In this document: piece by piece, positions 43,863 through 52,291 of the stretch
Position numbering within the stretch: position 1 is the first letter of the stretch
Layout of the letters: each line of letters starts with the position of its first letter
Origin: Autumnicola tepida
GTDB taxonomy: Bacteria > Bacteroidota > Bacteroidia > Flavobacteriales > Flavobacteriaceae
NCBI RefSeq assembly: GCF_031846485.1
Contig: NZ_JAVRHQ010000018.1
Coordinates: forward strand, 24,400 to 88,399
Direction: 5' to 3'
DNA length: 64,000 nt
Position numbers and translations under genes: made by a program
The notes under the pieces: model-generated
What the model saw: only the letters and a program-made list of their open reading frames with translations
Told to the model about the DNA's origin: nothing
Database searches by the model: none

Positions 43863-43897
43863 AAAGAGGCATAAACAATTAAGTTTACGCCTCTTTA
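43863..43897. terminator. Terminator after the M16 pair
   Basis: AAAGAGGC / GCCTCTTT outer stem and TAAAC / GTTTA inner stem, near-perfect hairpin followed by AGTTTTTC; also usable by the convergent cytochrome gene. Confidence 0.85.
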
Positions 43898-43932
43898 GTT
43901 TTTCAGTAGAAAATATATTTTACTGAAGCTTA

Positions 43933-44415
43933 CTACTCCTCGTTTTCCCTTACCGCTTTAACTTCTTCTGCTGTTACCGGTTCAGCTTCATTGCCAAAAT
44001 TATTTCTTACATAAGAGAGTACAGCAGCTATTTCTTCATCTTTTAAATAATTAAATGGAGGCATACTGTTGGAATAGGTTTTGCCTTTTACCTCCAGGCC
44101 TTCGTTGGCTCCATTTAAAACGATGCCTATTAATCGCTCTTTATCACCTAAAACATATTGGGTTTCCTGAAGTGGAGGATTTAGATTAGGCACTCCGCTC
44201 CCGTTGGCCTGATGGCAGGTAACGCAGTACTGGGTATAAATTCCTTTGCCTTCAGCGAATTTTACATTTTCTTCATTCTGAACATTCTTCTGTGTTGTTG
44301 GTGTTTCTTCGTGCAGTTGAATTTGCTCTTCTTCATTGTTTTCCGAAGAATTTTTACAGGCACTAATTGCCGCAAAAACTGCGGCGGTTAATAAAAGCTT
44401 TCTAAAATTATTCAT
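43933..44415 (-). CDS. c-type cytochrome lipoprotein
   Basis: 160 residues. A lipoprotein signal ends at AISAC (Cys20), so it is membrane-anchored on the periplasmic side. One heme-c site YCVTCH (Cys64, Cys67, His68) and a likely Met ligand in NSMPPFNYL near 128, the pattern of class I cytochromes c of the alcohol/sugar-dehydrogenase type. It is 18 bp downstream of the PQQ-type dehydrogenase on the same strand and is the natural electron acceptor for that enzyme. Confidence 0.93.
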   Translation of the reverse strand: MNNFRKLLLTAAVFAAISACKNSSENNEEEQIQLHEETPTTQKNVQNEENVKFAEGKGIYTQYCVTCHQANGSGVPNLNPPLQETQYVLGDKERLIGIVLNGANEGLEVKGKTYSNSMPPFNYLKDEEIAAVLSYVRNNFGNEAEPVTAEEVKAVRENEE

Positions 44416-44432
44416 TGCTCAAATTACGAAGA

Positions 44433-45743
44433 TTAATAAGTTATTTTAAATACGGTTCCGCCGGCATCATCAGAAACATACAAGGAGCCATCTGGACCTT
44501 GTGCTAATCCGGTAGGCCGGTGTTCAGCATCACCTGGGGATTCTACCGTTTCAGCTCCTGCAAAACCATCGGCAAAAATTTCCCATTCTCCGGACGGCCT
44601 ACCATTCTCGAAAGGCACGAAGGCCAAAAAAAATCCTTTTTGAGGCTCCGGTGCACGATTCCAGGAACCATGAAAAGCTATAAAAGCCCCATTTTGATAT
44701 TTTGCAGGAAACATATCTCCTGTGTAGAAAAGGAGCGCGTTTGGTGCCATGTGGCCTGGAAATGCCACTACAGGATCAATGGCTTCAGGTGCGCCGGTCT
44801 TTTCCCCGTCTCCTCCGTACTCCGGGGCCAGGATTTTTTTGTTTTTATTCTGGTCATAATAAATATAGGGCCAACCGGCATCGTCGCCTTCATTTAGAGC
44901 ATACATTGTTTCCGCAGGAAGTTCAGCCGACTCTTCTTCAGAATACATATCGGGAAACATGCCGTGTAACTGGTCACGCCCGTGCTGCAATACAAAAAGC
45001 TGATTGTTTTTGGTGTTCCAGTCCAGGCCTACCACATTTCTCAAACCGGTTGCAAATCTTGAATTCCCATCATAGGTTTGCCTGAGCTTATCGGCTCTAA
45101 ATCTCCAGATACCTCCTGCAGAATCAAGAATTGGGCAGGGGCGCTGCCCGGGAGAACCTTTCGTACGGTCCTGTTCCTGGCAGGCATTGGAATAAGCGCC
45201 AATATTTACATAAATATTTCCGCTGTTGTCCAGTGCGATAGATTTGGAGTTGTGCTGTCTCCGGTCAATAAGTCCGCTTATAATGGTATCGGGCTGTTCC
45301 ATATTGGCAGGCATTCCCTCTTCATCAAGATCATAACTAAAAACAGCAGAATTTGAGGAAGCATAAAGTTTATTGCCATTTATGGCAATTCCGGTTCCGC
45401 CATAATCTGCAAAGCCCTGTTTTTCATCTGCCTGCCCGTCATTATCCTCGTCAGATAAAATAAGAATGCCATTGCCGTCATCTACAGAATTCAGCTTAAC
45501 AAAAACTTTTCCCGATTCACCTACTGCCAAATGTCTTGGTTCTCCAAGGTCTTCGGCAAAAACTGTGGCACTAAAACCTTCCGGAAGCGTTAATTGTGTA
45601 TTATTTTCAGCCGCAGTGCTGTCTATGCCGGCACTTTCTGAATTCGCATTTTTGGGATTGTCATTACAGGATGCGGCCAAAAAAAGCAGCAGGCCTGCAG
45701 CCAATGCACCGTTTTTAAGGGAGGAGTTTTTCATAATTTTCAT
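44433..45743 (-). CDS. PQQ-dependent sugar/L-sorbosone dehydrogenase-like lipoprotein
   Basis: 436 residues from the ATG at 45743 (an ATG at 45734 is equally possible; an upstream ATG at 45854 gives a long tail and no signal peptide, so I reject it). Lipobox LAASC after GALAAGLLLF. Six-bladed propeller family of soluble aldose and sorbosone dehydrogenases: LPEGFSATVFAEDLGEPRHLAV, QHNSKSIALD, LRNVVGLDWNT, LQHGRDQL, FIAFHGSWNRAPEP and RPTGLAQGPDGSLYVSDD, containing the usual PQQ- and calcium-contact stretches. Oxidises a sugar in the periplasm and passes electrons to the adjacent cytochrome. PQQ synthesis genes are not in the window. Confidence 0.88.
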   Translation of the reverse strand: MKIMKNSSLKNGALAAGLLLFLAASCNDNPKNANSESAGIDSTAAENNTQLTLPEGFSATVFAEDLGEPRHLAVGESGKVFVKLNSVDDGNGILILSDEDNDGQADEKQGFADYGGTGIAINGNKLYASSNSAVFSYDLDEEGMPANMEQPDTIISGLIDRRQHNSKSIALDNSGNIYVNIGAYSNACQEQDRTKGSPGQRPCPILDSAGGIWRFRADKLRQTYDGNSRFATGLRNVVGLDWNTKNNQLFVLQHGRDQLHGMFPDMYSEEESAELPAETMYALNEGDDAGWPYIYYDQNKNKKILAPEYGGDGEKTGAPEAIDPVVAFPGHMAPNALLFYTGDMFPAKYQNGAFIAFHGSWNRAPEPQKGFFLAFVPFENGRPSGEWEIFADGFAGAETVESPGDAEHRPTGLAQGPDGSLYVSDDAGGTVFKITY

Positions 45744-45921
45744 AGAATATTTTTTAATGTTGGTAATAGTCTTTCCGACTTTTATTTCGAAGATAAGCAA
45801 GATTGGGGAAAGAATTATAAAGGAAACAGTTTTCTTAAGATTTTGAATACGCATACGATTGCCTGTAAAGTAGGTCCATTCCTGAAATTCTTCCTATTTT
45901 TATTCCGGTAAATTATATCTT

Positions 45922-46554
45922 ATGCGGGAGCAACTTCGGGAAGCCTATCATTTTATTTTTGAAAAAGAACTTTTAGAAGAGATCGCCAAAGTAGGCGTTC
46001 TAAAATCTGTAAAGGAGAATGAAAAGATCATAGAAATTGGTGATTTTGTAACCTCTATGCCTTTGCTGCTGGAGGGAGCTGTAAAAATAATGCGTGAAGA
46101 TCAGGACGGGAATGAATTGCTTTTGTACTTCCTGGAACGTGGCGATACCTGTGCCATGACCCTTTCCTGTTGTATGGGCCAGACTAAAAGCGAAATAAGG
46201 GCAGTAGCTGAAATGGACACGCAGCTTATCATGATTCCCATAAAAAAAATGGAGGAGTGGACGGCAAAATATAAAAGCTGGCGCAACTTTGTTTTTGAAA
46301 GTTACCACACACGCCTTAGTGAAATGCTGGATGCCATAGATGCCGTTGCTTTTCTAAATATGGACGAGCGCCTGCTGCGGTATCTAAAAGATAAAGCCAA
46401 AATTAACCAAAATGAAACCCTGCAGGTTACACATCAGCAAATTGCGTACGACCTGCATACTTCCAGGGTGGTAATTTCCAGGTTGCTAAAAAAGCTGGAA
46501 CTCCAAAATGAGATAAAACTTAACCGTAATAATATTCGCCTGCTTCGGCTATAA
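45922..46554 (+). CDS. Crp/Fnr-family regulator with a cysteine cluster, likely activator of the sulfur genes
   Basis: 210 residues. N-terminal cyclic-nucleotide-like beta-barrel about 25-120, then a dimerisation helix and a winged helix-turn-helix about 165-205 (VTHQQIAYDLHTSRVVISRLLKKLE). Where cAMP-binding members have the phosphate cassette, this one reads GDTCAMTLSCCMGQ, with Cys77, Cys83 and Cys84, so it probably senses redox, sulfane sulfur or a metal rather than cAMP. The four-Cys N-terminus of FNR is absent. It lies immediately upstream of the tauE-rhodanese unit; the palindrome GTAAC-N4-GTTAC just after its stop recurs upstream of two more sulfur-related units, making this protein the prime candidate to bind it. 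Confidence 0.88.
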   Translation: MREQLREAYHFIFEKELLEEIAKVGVLKSVKENEKIIEIGDFVTSMPLLLEGAVKIMREDQDGNELLLYFLERGDTCAMTLSCCMGQTKSEIRAVAEMDTQLIMIPIKKMEEWTAKYKSWRNFVFESYHTRLSEMLDAIDAVAFLNMDERLLRYLKDKAKINQNETLQVTHQQIAYDLHTSRVVISRLLKKLELQNEIKLNRNNIRLLRL

Positions 46555-46558
46555 CAGT

Positions 46559-46602
46559 GTAACCCTTGTTACTGTGAGGGATTTAAATTGCCGGTATTTT
46601 TG
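46559..46602 (+). promoter_or_regulatory. Operator GTAAC-N4-GTTAC and -7 box upstream of tauE
   Basis: GTAAC-CCTT-GTTAC at 46559-46572, then 22 nt, then TATTTTTG at 46595-46602 (fits TAnnTTTG). The operator centre falls about 41-42 nt before the expected start of transcription, the position of a class II Crp/Fnr activator. The tauE ATG is at 46624. Confidence 0.75.
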
Positions 46603-46623
46603 CCTACAAATCAATTCAGCTTA

Positions 46624-47430
46624 ATGGAAATAGAAATAACAGAAATCCTCGGCTATTTTGGGGCATTAATAATTGGAGTGGTATTAGGATTAATCGGAGG
46701 GGGCGGTTCCATACTTACCGTACCTGTGCTGGTTTACCTCCTTGCTATCAATCCCGTTACCGCCACCGCTTACTCCTTATTTGTAGTAGGAACCTCTTCC
46801 CTGGTGGGCGCAGTCAATAATATAAAGAAGAAGCTGGTAGATTTTAAAACGGCCATTGTTTTCGCGGTTCCCGCTTTTATAGCGGTTTATCTTACCCGTA
46901 AATTTCTTGTGCCTGCCATCCCACAGCACCTTTTTAGTATTGGTGATTTCGAGCTTACAAAGAATATTGCCATTATGTTGTTTTTCGCAGTGATAATGGT
47001 GTTGGCTTCAGTTTCGATGATTCTGGAGAAAAAGCAGGAAGCAAAAGCCTCCGGAAAGGTACAGTTTAATTATCCCCTAATAATTATTGAAGGTGTCGTA
47101 GTAGGAACTCTTACCGGGATTGTTGGCGCGGGAGGCGGATTTCTTATTATACCGGCACTGGTGCTTCTGGCAAAGCTGCCTATGAAAAAGGCTGTGGCCA
47201 CTTCATTGCTTATTATTGCTATCAAATCCCTGATAGGTTTTATTGGAGATGTGCAAAACCAGGAAATCGACTGGATTTTTCTTCTAATTTTTACCGGCCT
47301 TTCCATATTAGGCATATTTCTTGGTGTTTACCTGAACAGATTTATAGATGGTGGAAAACTTAAAAAAGCCTTTGGATGGTTTGTATTATTAATGGGAATC
47401 TACATCATCTGGAAAGAAATTAACCCCTAA
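46624..47430 (+). CDS. TauE/SafE-family sulfite/organosulfonate exporter
   Basis: 268 residues from the ATG at 46624; a TTG 36 bp earlier lies upstream of or at the predicted -7 region and cannot be the start. About eight membrane helices. Family motifs: GFLIGVVLGLIGGGGSILTVPVLVY-like LGLIGGGGS near residue 25 and the repeat GIVGAGGGFLIIPALVLL near 163, the two inverted halves of a TauE protein. Transports sulfite or a small sulfur compound across the inner membrane. First gene after the shared operator; the rhodanese follows 19 bp later. Confidence 0.9.
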   Translation: MEIEITEILGYFGALIIGVVLGLIGGGGSILTVPVLVYLLAINPVTATAYSLFVVGTSSLVGAVNNIKKKLVDFKTAIVFAVPAFIAVYLTRKFLVPAIPQHLFSIGDFELTKNIAIMLFFAVIMVLASVSMILEKKQEAKASGKVQFNYPLIIIEGVVVGTLTGIVGAGGGFLIIPALVLLAKLPMKKAVATSLLIIAIKSLIGFIGDVQNQEIDWIFLLIFTGLSILGIFLGVYLNRFIDGGKLKKAFGWFVLLMGIYIIWKEINP

Positions 47431-47449
47431 ATTGAAAGGAGAATCTGGA

Positions 47450-47794
47450 ATGCATATTTTTAAATCTCTGTTCGGCAAGCCCGGTGCAGCCGATGAAAAA
47501 GTAAAGGTTCTTAAAAAGACTGATTACATTAAGCACCTTAAAGAACTTAACGGAATCCTCATAGATGTTCGCACTCCAAAAGAATATATTGAGGATCATA
47601 TAGAAAATGCCCGTAACATCAACTGGTACGATCCAAAGTTTAAGGAAAAAATCAGGAGGTTGGATAAAACCCGGCCTGCTTTTATTTATTGCAGAAGTGG
47701 TGCCCGCAGTGCCCGTGCCGCTAAAAGTTTTATTAAGGCGGGCTTTTCTAAAGTTTATGATCTGAAAGGCGGATTTTTAGCTTTTCAGAATTAA
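47450..47794 (+). CDS. Single-domain rhodanese (sulfurtransferase)
   Basis: 114 residues from the ATG at 47450, which has AAAGGAGAA upstream; a TTG at 47432 is rejected. Rhodanese fold with GILIDVRTPKEYIEDHIENA and active loop CRSGARS, where Cys81 would carry the persulfide, and Y-D-L-K-G-G-F-L-A-F at the end as in the family. Cytoplasmic. Moves sulfane sulfur from thiosulfate or persulfide to an acceptor. In one operon with tauE under the GTAAC-N4-GTTAC site. Confidence 0.93.
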   Translation: MHIFKSLFGKPGAADEKVKVLKKTDYIKHLKELNGILIDVRTPKEYIEDHIENARNINWYDPKFKEKIRRLDKTRPAFIYCRSGARSARAAKSFIKAGFSKVYDLKGGFLAFQN

Positions 47795-47809
47795 AGAGAA
47801 CCAAATTTT

Positions 47810-47839
47810 ATCCCGGTACTTTAGTGGCCGGGATTTTTT
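47810..47839 (+). terminator. Terminator after rhodanese gene
   Basis: ATCCCGG / CCGGGAT stem with an 11-nt loop followed by TTTTTTA, 15 bp after the stop. Confidence 0.8.
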
Positions 47840-48155
47840 ATTTTCTGCGGAAACGATTAAATATCAGCTTCTTTCCAATTTTTTTCATTGCAAATTCTGA
47901 AGAATCCTTTGAATTTCCGCTGAAGTAGTTATTTTTTCAGCTTTAAGATTCCATTCGACTGTTCAGGGAATTTATACACTGCTGCGATGCTTTAAGCTGA
48001 AGAAAAATACTTGGGAAAAAACCCCATGAATTCGACAGGAATCTTCATGCTAGCCCTGAATTTTTCCCTAAATTTAAAAGGAATTTTGAAGATTGGTTGA
48101 TGTGTTTTAATGTTTTGAAATTCAGATAATTATTACACATGTTTTAATTTACCGC
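47840..48155. other. 316-bp intergenic region before cydAB
   Basis: AT-rich. Contains a long imperfect inverted repeat: TTCAGCTTTAAG near 47935 and CTTTAAGCTGAA near 47989 (11 of 12 pair) with about 40 nt between. No GTAAC-N4-GTTAC site is present, so cydAB seems not to share the sulfur operator. No clear -33/-7 pair found. Confidence 0.45.
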
Positions 48156-49457
48156 ATGGAGAATTTAGATTATGCCCGCCTGCAAATGGCCTTTACCTTA
48201 GGATTTCATATCATATTTGCCTGTATAGGGATGGTTATGCCATTTTTTATGGTTGTTGCCCATCGAAAATGGTTAAAAACCCGGAATCCGCTTTATTTAA
48301 AATTGACCAAAGCCTGGCTTAAAGGAGTCGCCATATTTTTTGTTACCGGGGCGGTTTCCGGCACAGCCCTTTCCTTTGAGCTGGGGATGCTCTGGCCGGA
48401 ATTTATGAAACACGCCGGGCCAATTATAGGGATGCCGTTTTCTTTGGAAGGAGCGGCATTTTTTGTAGAAGCCATAGCCCTTGGCTTTTACCTTTATGGC
48501 TGGGATAAACTTCCTGAAAAGTTTCACTGGTTTACGGGAATAATAATAGGTGTTTCCGGGGTGGCTTCAGGAATCCTCGTGGTTTCTGCCAATGGCTGGA
48601 TGAATGCTCCTTCAGGTTTTGATTATATAAACGGGGAATTTATAAATGTAGATCCTGTACAGGCCCTGCTTAACCCCGCCTGGTTTACTCAGGCGCTGCA
48701 TATGACGCTTGCGGCTTTCGTGGCCACGAGTTTTGCGGTAGCGGGAATTCACGCTTACCAGATTTTGCGTGGCAACAATACAAAACTACATAAACAGGCT
48801 TTTAAAATAGCGGTTTTCTTCGGTGGAACCGCTGCTATTCTTCAGCCTTTAAGCGGTGATCTTTCTGCTAAAGATGTGGCTGAGAGGCAGCCGGTAAAAC
48901 TCGCTGCCATGGAAGCTCATTATGAAACGGAAAAAGGTGTTCCTTTATTCATTGGCGGAATTGTGGACGAGGAAAACAAAGAAGTAAAGCATAAAATTGA
49001 AATTCCCAATGCGCTTTCTTTTCTCGCTTTTGGCGATTTTGATGCAGAGGTAAAAGGCTTAAATGATTTTCCGGAAGATGTTTTGCCGCCGGTTTCAATT
49101 GTGCATTATGCTTTTCAAATAATGGTAGGCATAGGAACCCTGCTTATGTTGTCCGGAATTTTCTATTTCATAAGCCTTAAGAAAAAGTCCTGGATGGAGA
49201 ACCGCAAATACTGGTGGTTTTTTATGCTGCTGGCCCCGCTGGGTTTTATTGCCCTTGAAGCCGGATGGGTGGTGACTGAAGTTGGCCGGCAGCCATGGAT
49301 TATTTATGGCATTATGAGAACCGAAGAAGCGGTTACCCCAATGCCGGGAATGAAGTTTAGCTTTTATATGTATGTGCTGGTGTACATCACGCTGGCCTTT
49401 ACTGTTACCTGGCTTATGAAAAGACAAATTAAAGTACTAAATGCCGATACGGAATAG
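48156..49457 (+). CDS. cydA: Cytochrome bd quinol oxidase subunit I
   Basis: 433 residues, about nine membrane helices; subunit I carries all three hemes and the quinol site. The N-terminal YARLQMAFTLGFHIIFACIG contains the distal heme His (residue 18), the helix-5/6 region MNAPSGFDY is conserved, and EVGRQPWIIYG is the family GRQPW motif. The Q-loop is short (total length well below the ~520 of E. coli CydA), which is the cyanide-insensitive (CioA-like) form. Paired with cydB two bases downstream. Lets the cell respire at low oxygen or in sulfide, which fits the sulfur genes on either side. Confidence 0.96.
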   Translation: MENLDYARLQMAFTLGFHIIFACIGMVMPFFMVVAHRKWLKTRNPLYLKLTKAWLKGVAIFFVTGAVSGTALSFELGMLWPEFMKHAGPIIGMPFSLEGAAFFVEAIALGFYLYGWDKLPEKFHWFTGIIIGVSGVASGILVVSANGWMNAPSGFDYINGEFINVDPVQALLNPAWFTQALHMTLAAFVATSFAVAGIHAYQILRGNNTKLHKQAFKIAVFFGGTAAILQPLSGDLSAKDVAERQPVKLAAMEAHYETEKGVPLFIGGIVDEENKEVKHKIEIPNALSFLAFGDFDAEVKGLNDFPEDVLPPVSIVHYAFQIMVGIGTLLMLSGIFYFISLKKKSWMENRKYWWFFMLLAPLGFIALEAGWVVTEVGRQPWIIYGIMRTEEAVTPMPGMKFSFYMYVLVYITLAFTVTWLMKRQIKVLNADTE

Positions 49458-49459
49458 TC

Positions 49460-50500
49460 ATGTTATACGTAGTTTTATTTTTTACGCTTTTTTCCTTCTT
49501 CCTTTACGTGCTTTTAGGAGGCGCTGATTTTGGGGCGGGCATTGTGGAACTTTTCTCTTCCCGGGAAAATAAAAAGATCAACCGGGACACGATTTATAAA
49601 GTTATGGGGCCCGTTTGGGAAGCAAATCACATCTGGCTGATTATCCTTATTGTTATCCTCTGGATTGCTTTCCCCGTGTATTTCAATATTATAATTATTT
49701 ACCTGCACATTCCGCTTACGTTGGTTCTTATGGGAATAACCATGCGGGGCGTTGCTTTTATCTTCAGGCATTACGACGCGATAAAAGATAAATCCCAGTA
49801 CTTGTACAATGGGATGTTCCGTATTTCCAGCCTCATTACGCCCATCTTTCTAGGAATGTCCTTTTCAGCATTAATAGGCGGGGAAATTATACTTACCGAT
49901 GATTATGCCGGCCATTCCTTTGTTGATATTTTTATGCATCCCTGGGTGAATTTATTTTCGCTTCTGGTAGGGCTTTTTTATGCTGCTTTGTGTGCTTTCC
50001 TGGCTTCCACTTTGCTTATAGGGGAAAGCGAAGGAAAGATCAGGAAAATGTACAGCCGTAAATCCAGTGCGTTTACCATTGTTCTGGTGGTGCTGGGCTT
50101 TATCCTTATTGCCTACGGTTATATAGCCGATATTGCTTTTATTGAAGATTTCATTACGAACCCGGTTTCTATAATAGCGGTTTTGCTGTCGGGAATTTTG
50201 CTTATTCCTCTTTGGAGATCTATTAAAAAGCAAAACAGGATTGGCAGCCGTTATCTCGCCGGGCTACAGGTAATGTTTATCCTTTTCGCGGCACTCTATG
50301 CCCATTATCCATATATCATTATTACTACTGAAGAGGAGGTGAGCCTTCTGGAAGGCGTTGCTCCGGGTTCTGTAATTACTACCCTGGGAATCTCACTGAT
50401 TATTGGTGGATTTATTATCTTACCAGGGCTTTTTCATTTGATGAAATCTTTTAAGATGATAAAGGTATTTGAAAAGGATTCTGAAGAAGTGAGCAATTAA
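49460..50500 (+). CDS. cydB: Cytochrome bd quinol oxidase subunit II
   Basis: 346 residues, eight or nine membrane helices. N-terminal VVLFFTLFSFFLYVLLGGADFGAGIVELFS with the acidic residue typical of CydB, then GPVWEANHIWLIILIVILWIAFP near 50 and RGVAFIFRHYD near 98, all conserved. Starts two bases after cydA ends, so one transcript. No small cydX-like ORF was found after it. The MBL-fold gene starts about 50 bp later and may be read from the same message. Confidence 0.96.
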   Translation: MLYVVLFFTLFSFFLYVLLGGADFGAGIVELFSSRENKKINRDTIYKVMGPVWEANHIWLIILIVILWIAFPVYFNIIIIYLHIPLTLVLMGITMRGVAFIFRHYDAIKDKSQYLYNGMFRISSLITPIFLGMSFSALIGGEIILTDDYAGHSFVDIFMHPWVNLFSLLVGLFYAALCAFLASTLLIGESEGKIRKMYSRKSSAFTIVLVVLGFILIAYGYIADIAFIEDFITNPVSIIAVLLSGILLIPLWRSIKKQNRIGSRYLAGLQVMFILFAALYAHYPYIIITTEEEVSLLEGVAPGSVITTLGISLIIGGFIILPGLFHLMKSFKMIKVFEKDSEEVSN

Positions 50501-50549
50501 AATTTAAAGAAAAAGAAATTTGGCAGGAATAAAGGATTTAAAAAAATCT

Positions 50550-51575
50550 ATGGGCAAAAGGCCGGAAGGAAAACGCCTAGAAAGAATTACGGCTTCTTCA
50601 AATTATACCGAAGGTAAATTTCAGAATGTGCAGCAAACAGAAGTCAGCCCTAAAGATGTATCTACTTTAGCTGTTATAAAAGAAATGCTGACCCGCCCAA
50701 AATCGGTTCGCCCTTCCGCAGAACTGCCTAATATAAAAACCGATCTAAACACTATTTCTTCAGATAAACCTGTGATGGTATGGTTTGGCCATTCCTCTTA
50801 TTTTATTGATCTGAATGGATTTAGAATTCTTGTAGACCCTGTATTTAGCGGAAATGCTTCTCCGGTTAGTTTCTTCGGAAAATCTTTTCCGGGTGCCGAT
50901 AAATATGAAATTGAAGATTTCCCTGAAATAGATCTGCTTATCCAAACCCACGATCACTACGATCATTTAGATTATCCCAGTATTCTGAAGCTAAAGTCTA
51001 AAGTTAAAAAGGTTGTGACTTCTCTTGGAGTAGGCGCGCACCTGGAATATTGGGGAATAGAACCGGAAAAAATCACCGAACTCAACTGGTGGGAAAATCA
51101 CTGGGTCAATCCAAATCTAAAACTTACAGCAGCTCCTGCACGCCACTTTTCAGGCCGCGGGTTAAGTCGTTTTAAGACCTTATGGTCTTCTTTCATTTTG
51201 GAATTTAAGGAATACAGGTTCTTTCTTGGAGGCGATTCCGGGTACAGTAATCAGTTTAAAGAAATAGGGGAGAAATTTGGCCCTTTTGACCTTGCGTTTT
51301 TGGAGTGCGGGCAATACAACGAGAAATGGCCGCAAATCCACATTTTTCCGGAGCAAGTAATCACAGCGGCTCAGGAACTAAAAGCAGAAATGGTATGGCC
51401 GGTGCACTGGGGGAAATTCACGCTTTCAGTTCACCCATGGAACGAACCCATAAAGCGGTTTACTGTGGCTGCTGAAAAAGCCGGTTTGCCTTATATTTCT
51501 CCAAAAATTGGCGAACCTTATACTTTGGGAGAAAATTTCCGGCAGGAAGACTGGTGGAATTTCGGGAATAAATAA
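50550..51575 (+). CDS. Metallo-beta-lactamase-fold hydrolase, NAPE-PLD/UlaG-like
   Basis: 341 residues from the ATG at 50550; an in-frame TTG at 50520 would add MAGIKDLKKS. Begins GKRPEGKRLERI, the typical N-terminal motif of this family, then WFGHSSYFIDLNGFRILVDPVFSG near 85, the zinc motif THDHYDHLDYP near 135, APARHFSGRG near 197 and GDSGYSNQF near 230, WPVHWGKF near 292. No signal peptide. Members are phosphodiesterase-like or lactonase-like; substrate unknown. Follows cydAB with about 50 bp in between. Confidence 0.85.
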   Translation: MGKRPEGKRLERITASSNYTEGKFQNVQQTEVSPKDVSTLAVIKEMLTRPKSVRPSAELPNIKTDLNTISSDKPVMVWFGHSSYFIDLNGFRILVDPVFSGNASPVSFFGKSFPGADKYEIEDFPEIDLLIQTHDHYDHLDYPSILKLKSKVKKVVTSLGVGAHLEYWGIEPEKITELNWWENHWVNPNLKLTAAPARHFSGRGLSRFKTLWSSFILEFKEYRFFLGGDSGYSNQFKEIGEKFGPFDLAFLECGQYNEKWPQIHIFPEQVITAAQELKAEMVWPVHWGKFTLSVHPWNEPIKRFTVAAEKAGLPYISPKIGEPYTLGENFRQEDWWNFGNK

Positions 51576-51598
51576 CATAACTACAGGAAAGACCTTAA

Positions 51599-51781
51599 AA
51601 ACATCGGGACGAAATCTACAGCACAAAGCAGTACACAGATTTAAGCTGGTATGAATATATCACGGGATTTTTGAGGCTGTCGGTTCATACAGAGCCAAAT
51701 AGAAATAGCTTTAAAACCTTGTGGCCTGAGCACAATGCGCTGATTCTTATACTGTTTTCTTTAATTATATTCGTCTTTTAA
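51599..51781 (+). pseudogene. Possible gene remnant, C-terminal fragment
   Basis: An open frame of about 60 codons without an ATG ends at TAA 51779-51781. The product has protein-like character: KHRDEIYSTKQYTDLSWYEY, then FLRLSVHTEPN, and a hydrophobic end LILILFSLIIFVF. It may be the tail of a decayed membrane-protein gene in the otherwise empty stretch 51576-51848. No family recognised; it could be chance. Confidence 0.25.
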
Positions 51782-51848
51782 AGATACTAAGTTTGGGGTA
51801 GAAAGTTTAAATTGAATATATTGGTAATTTGCGTAAATGTTTTGAAAT

Positions 51849-52283
51849 ATGGCTACACTAATCCTCAGAAGAAAATCCCAATGGTCCAATGGTCTTCGCT
51901 CTTTCTCCTTGTACCTTAACGGCGAAAAATTAGGTAAACTGAAAAGTAATGAAACAATAGATTTTGAGATTCCGCAAGGGCACCATATCCTGACTGCTAA
52001 AATTGACTGGCTAAAAAGCCGGGAATATGAATTTGATGTGAAGAGCGAAGAGAAGATAAAATTTGAAATTCATAGTGAAAGAGGATCTACATGGCTGTTT
52101 CCTGTATTAGCAATACTCATGTTGTCTGATATTTTAGCGGGAATTTTCACTTCCTGGGAGTCTGGAATTATTTCCGGTTTTTTCTGGGGCTTATTCGCAG
52201 GTGCTTTTATTGGCTTCGGCGCGAGATTTTTTAAAAACCGCGATAATTACCTAATAACAACAAATAATTCCCTGGCAGTTTAA
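51849..52283 (+). CDS. Small membrane protein, tandem paralog 1
   Basis: 144 residues. N-terminal beta-rich domain (about 1-75): LILRRKSQWSNGLRSFSLYLNGEKLGKL.. and PQGHHILTAKIDWLKSREYEF, then two hydrophobic helices (about 85-105 and 110-125). The N-terminal domain aligns by eye over its whole length with the next gene, so the two are tandem paralogs. Topology: soluble domain in the cytoplasm, hairpin in the membrane. Function unknown; PEGA-like domains have similar layout, but I do not claim one. Confidence 0.65.
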   Translation: MATLILRRKSQWSNGLRSFSLYLNGEKLGKLKSNETIDFEIPQGHHILTAKIDWLKSREYEFDVKSEEKIKFEIHSERGSTWLFPVLAILMLSDILAGIFTSWESGIISGFFWGLFAGAFIGFGARFFKNRDNYLITTNNSLAV

Positions 52284-52291
52284 TTTACAGG

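Noticed and set aside
44520..45846. Long + strand frames opposite the PQQ-type dehydrogenase
   Set aside because: The minus-strand product carries all family motifs and a lipobox; the + frames do not.
47935..48001. Inverted repeat TTCAGCTTTAAG / CTTTAAGCTGAA before cydA as a sulfur operator
   Set aside because: Different sequence and a 40-nt spacer; it does not resemble GTAAC-N4-GTTAC, so I list it only in the intergenic entry.
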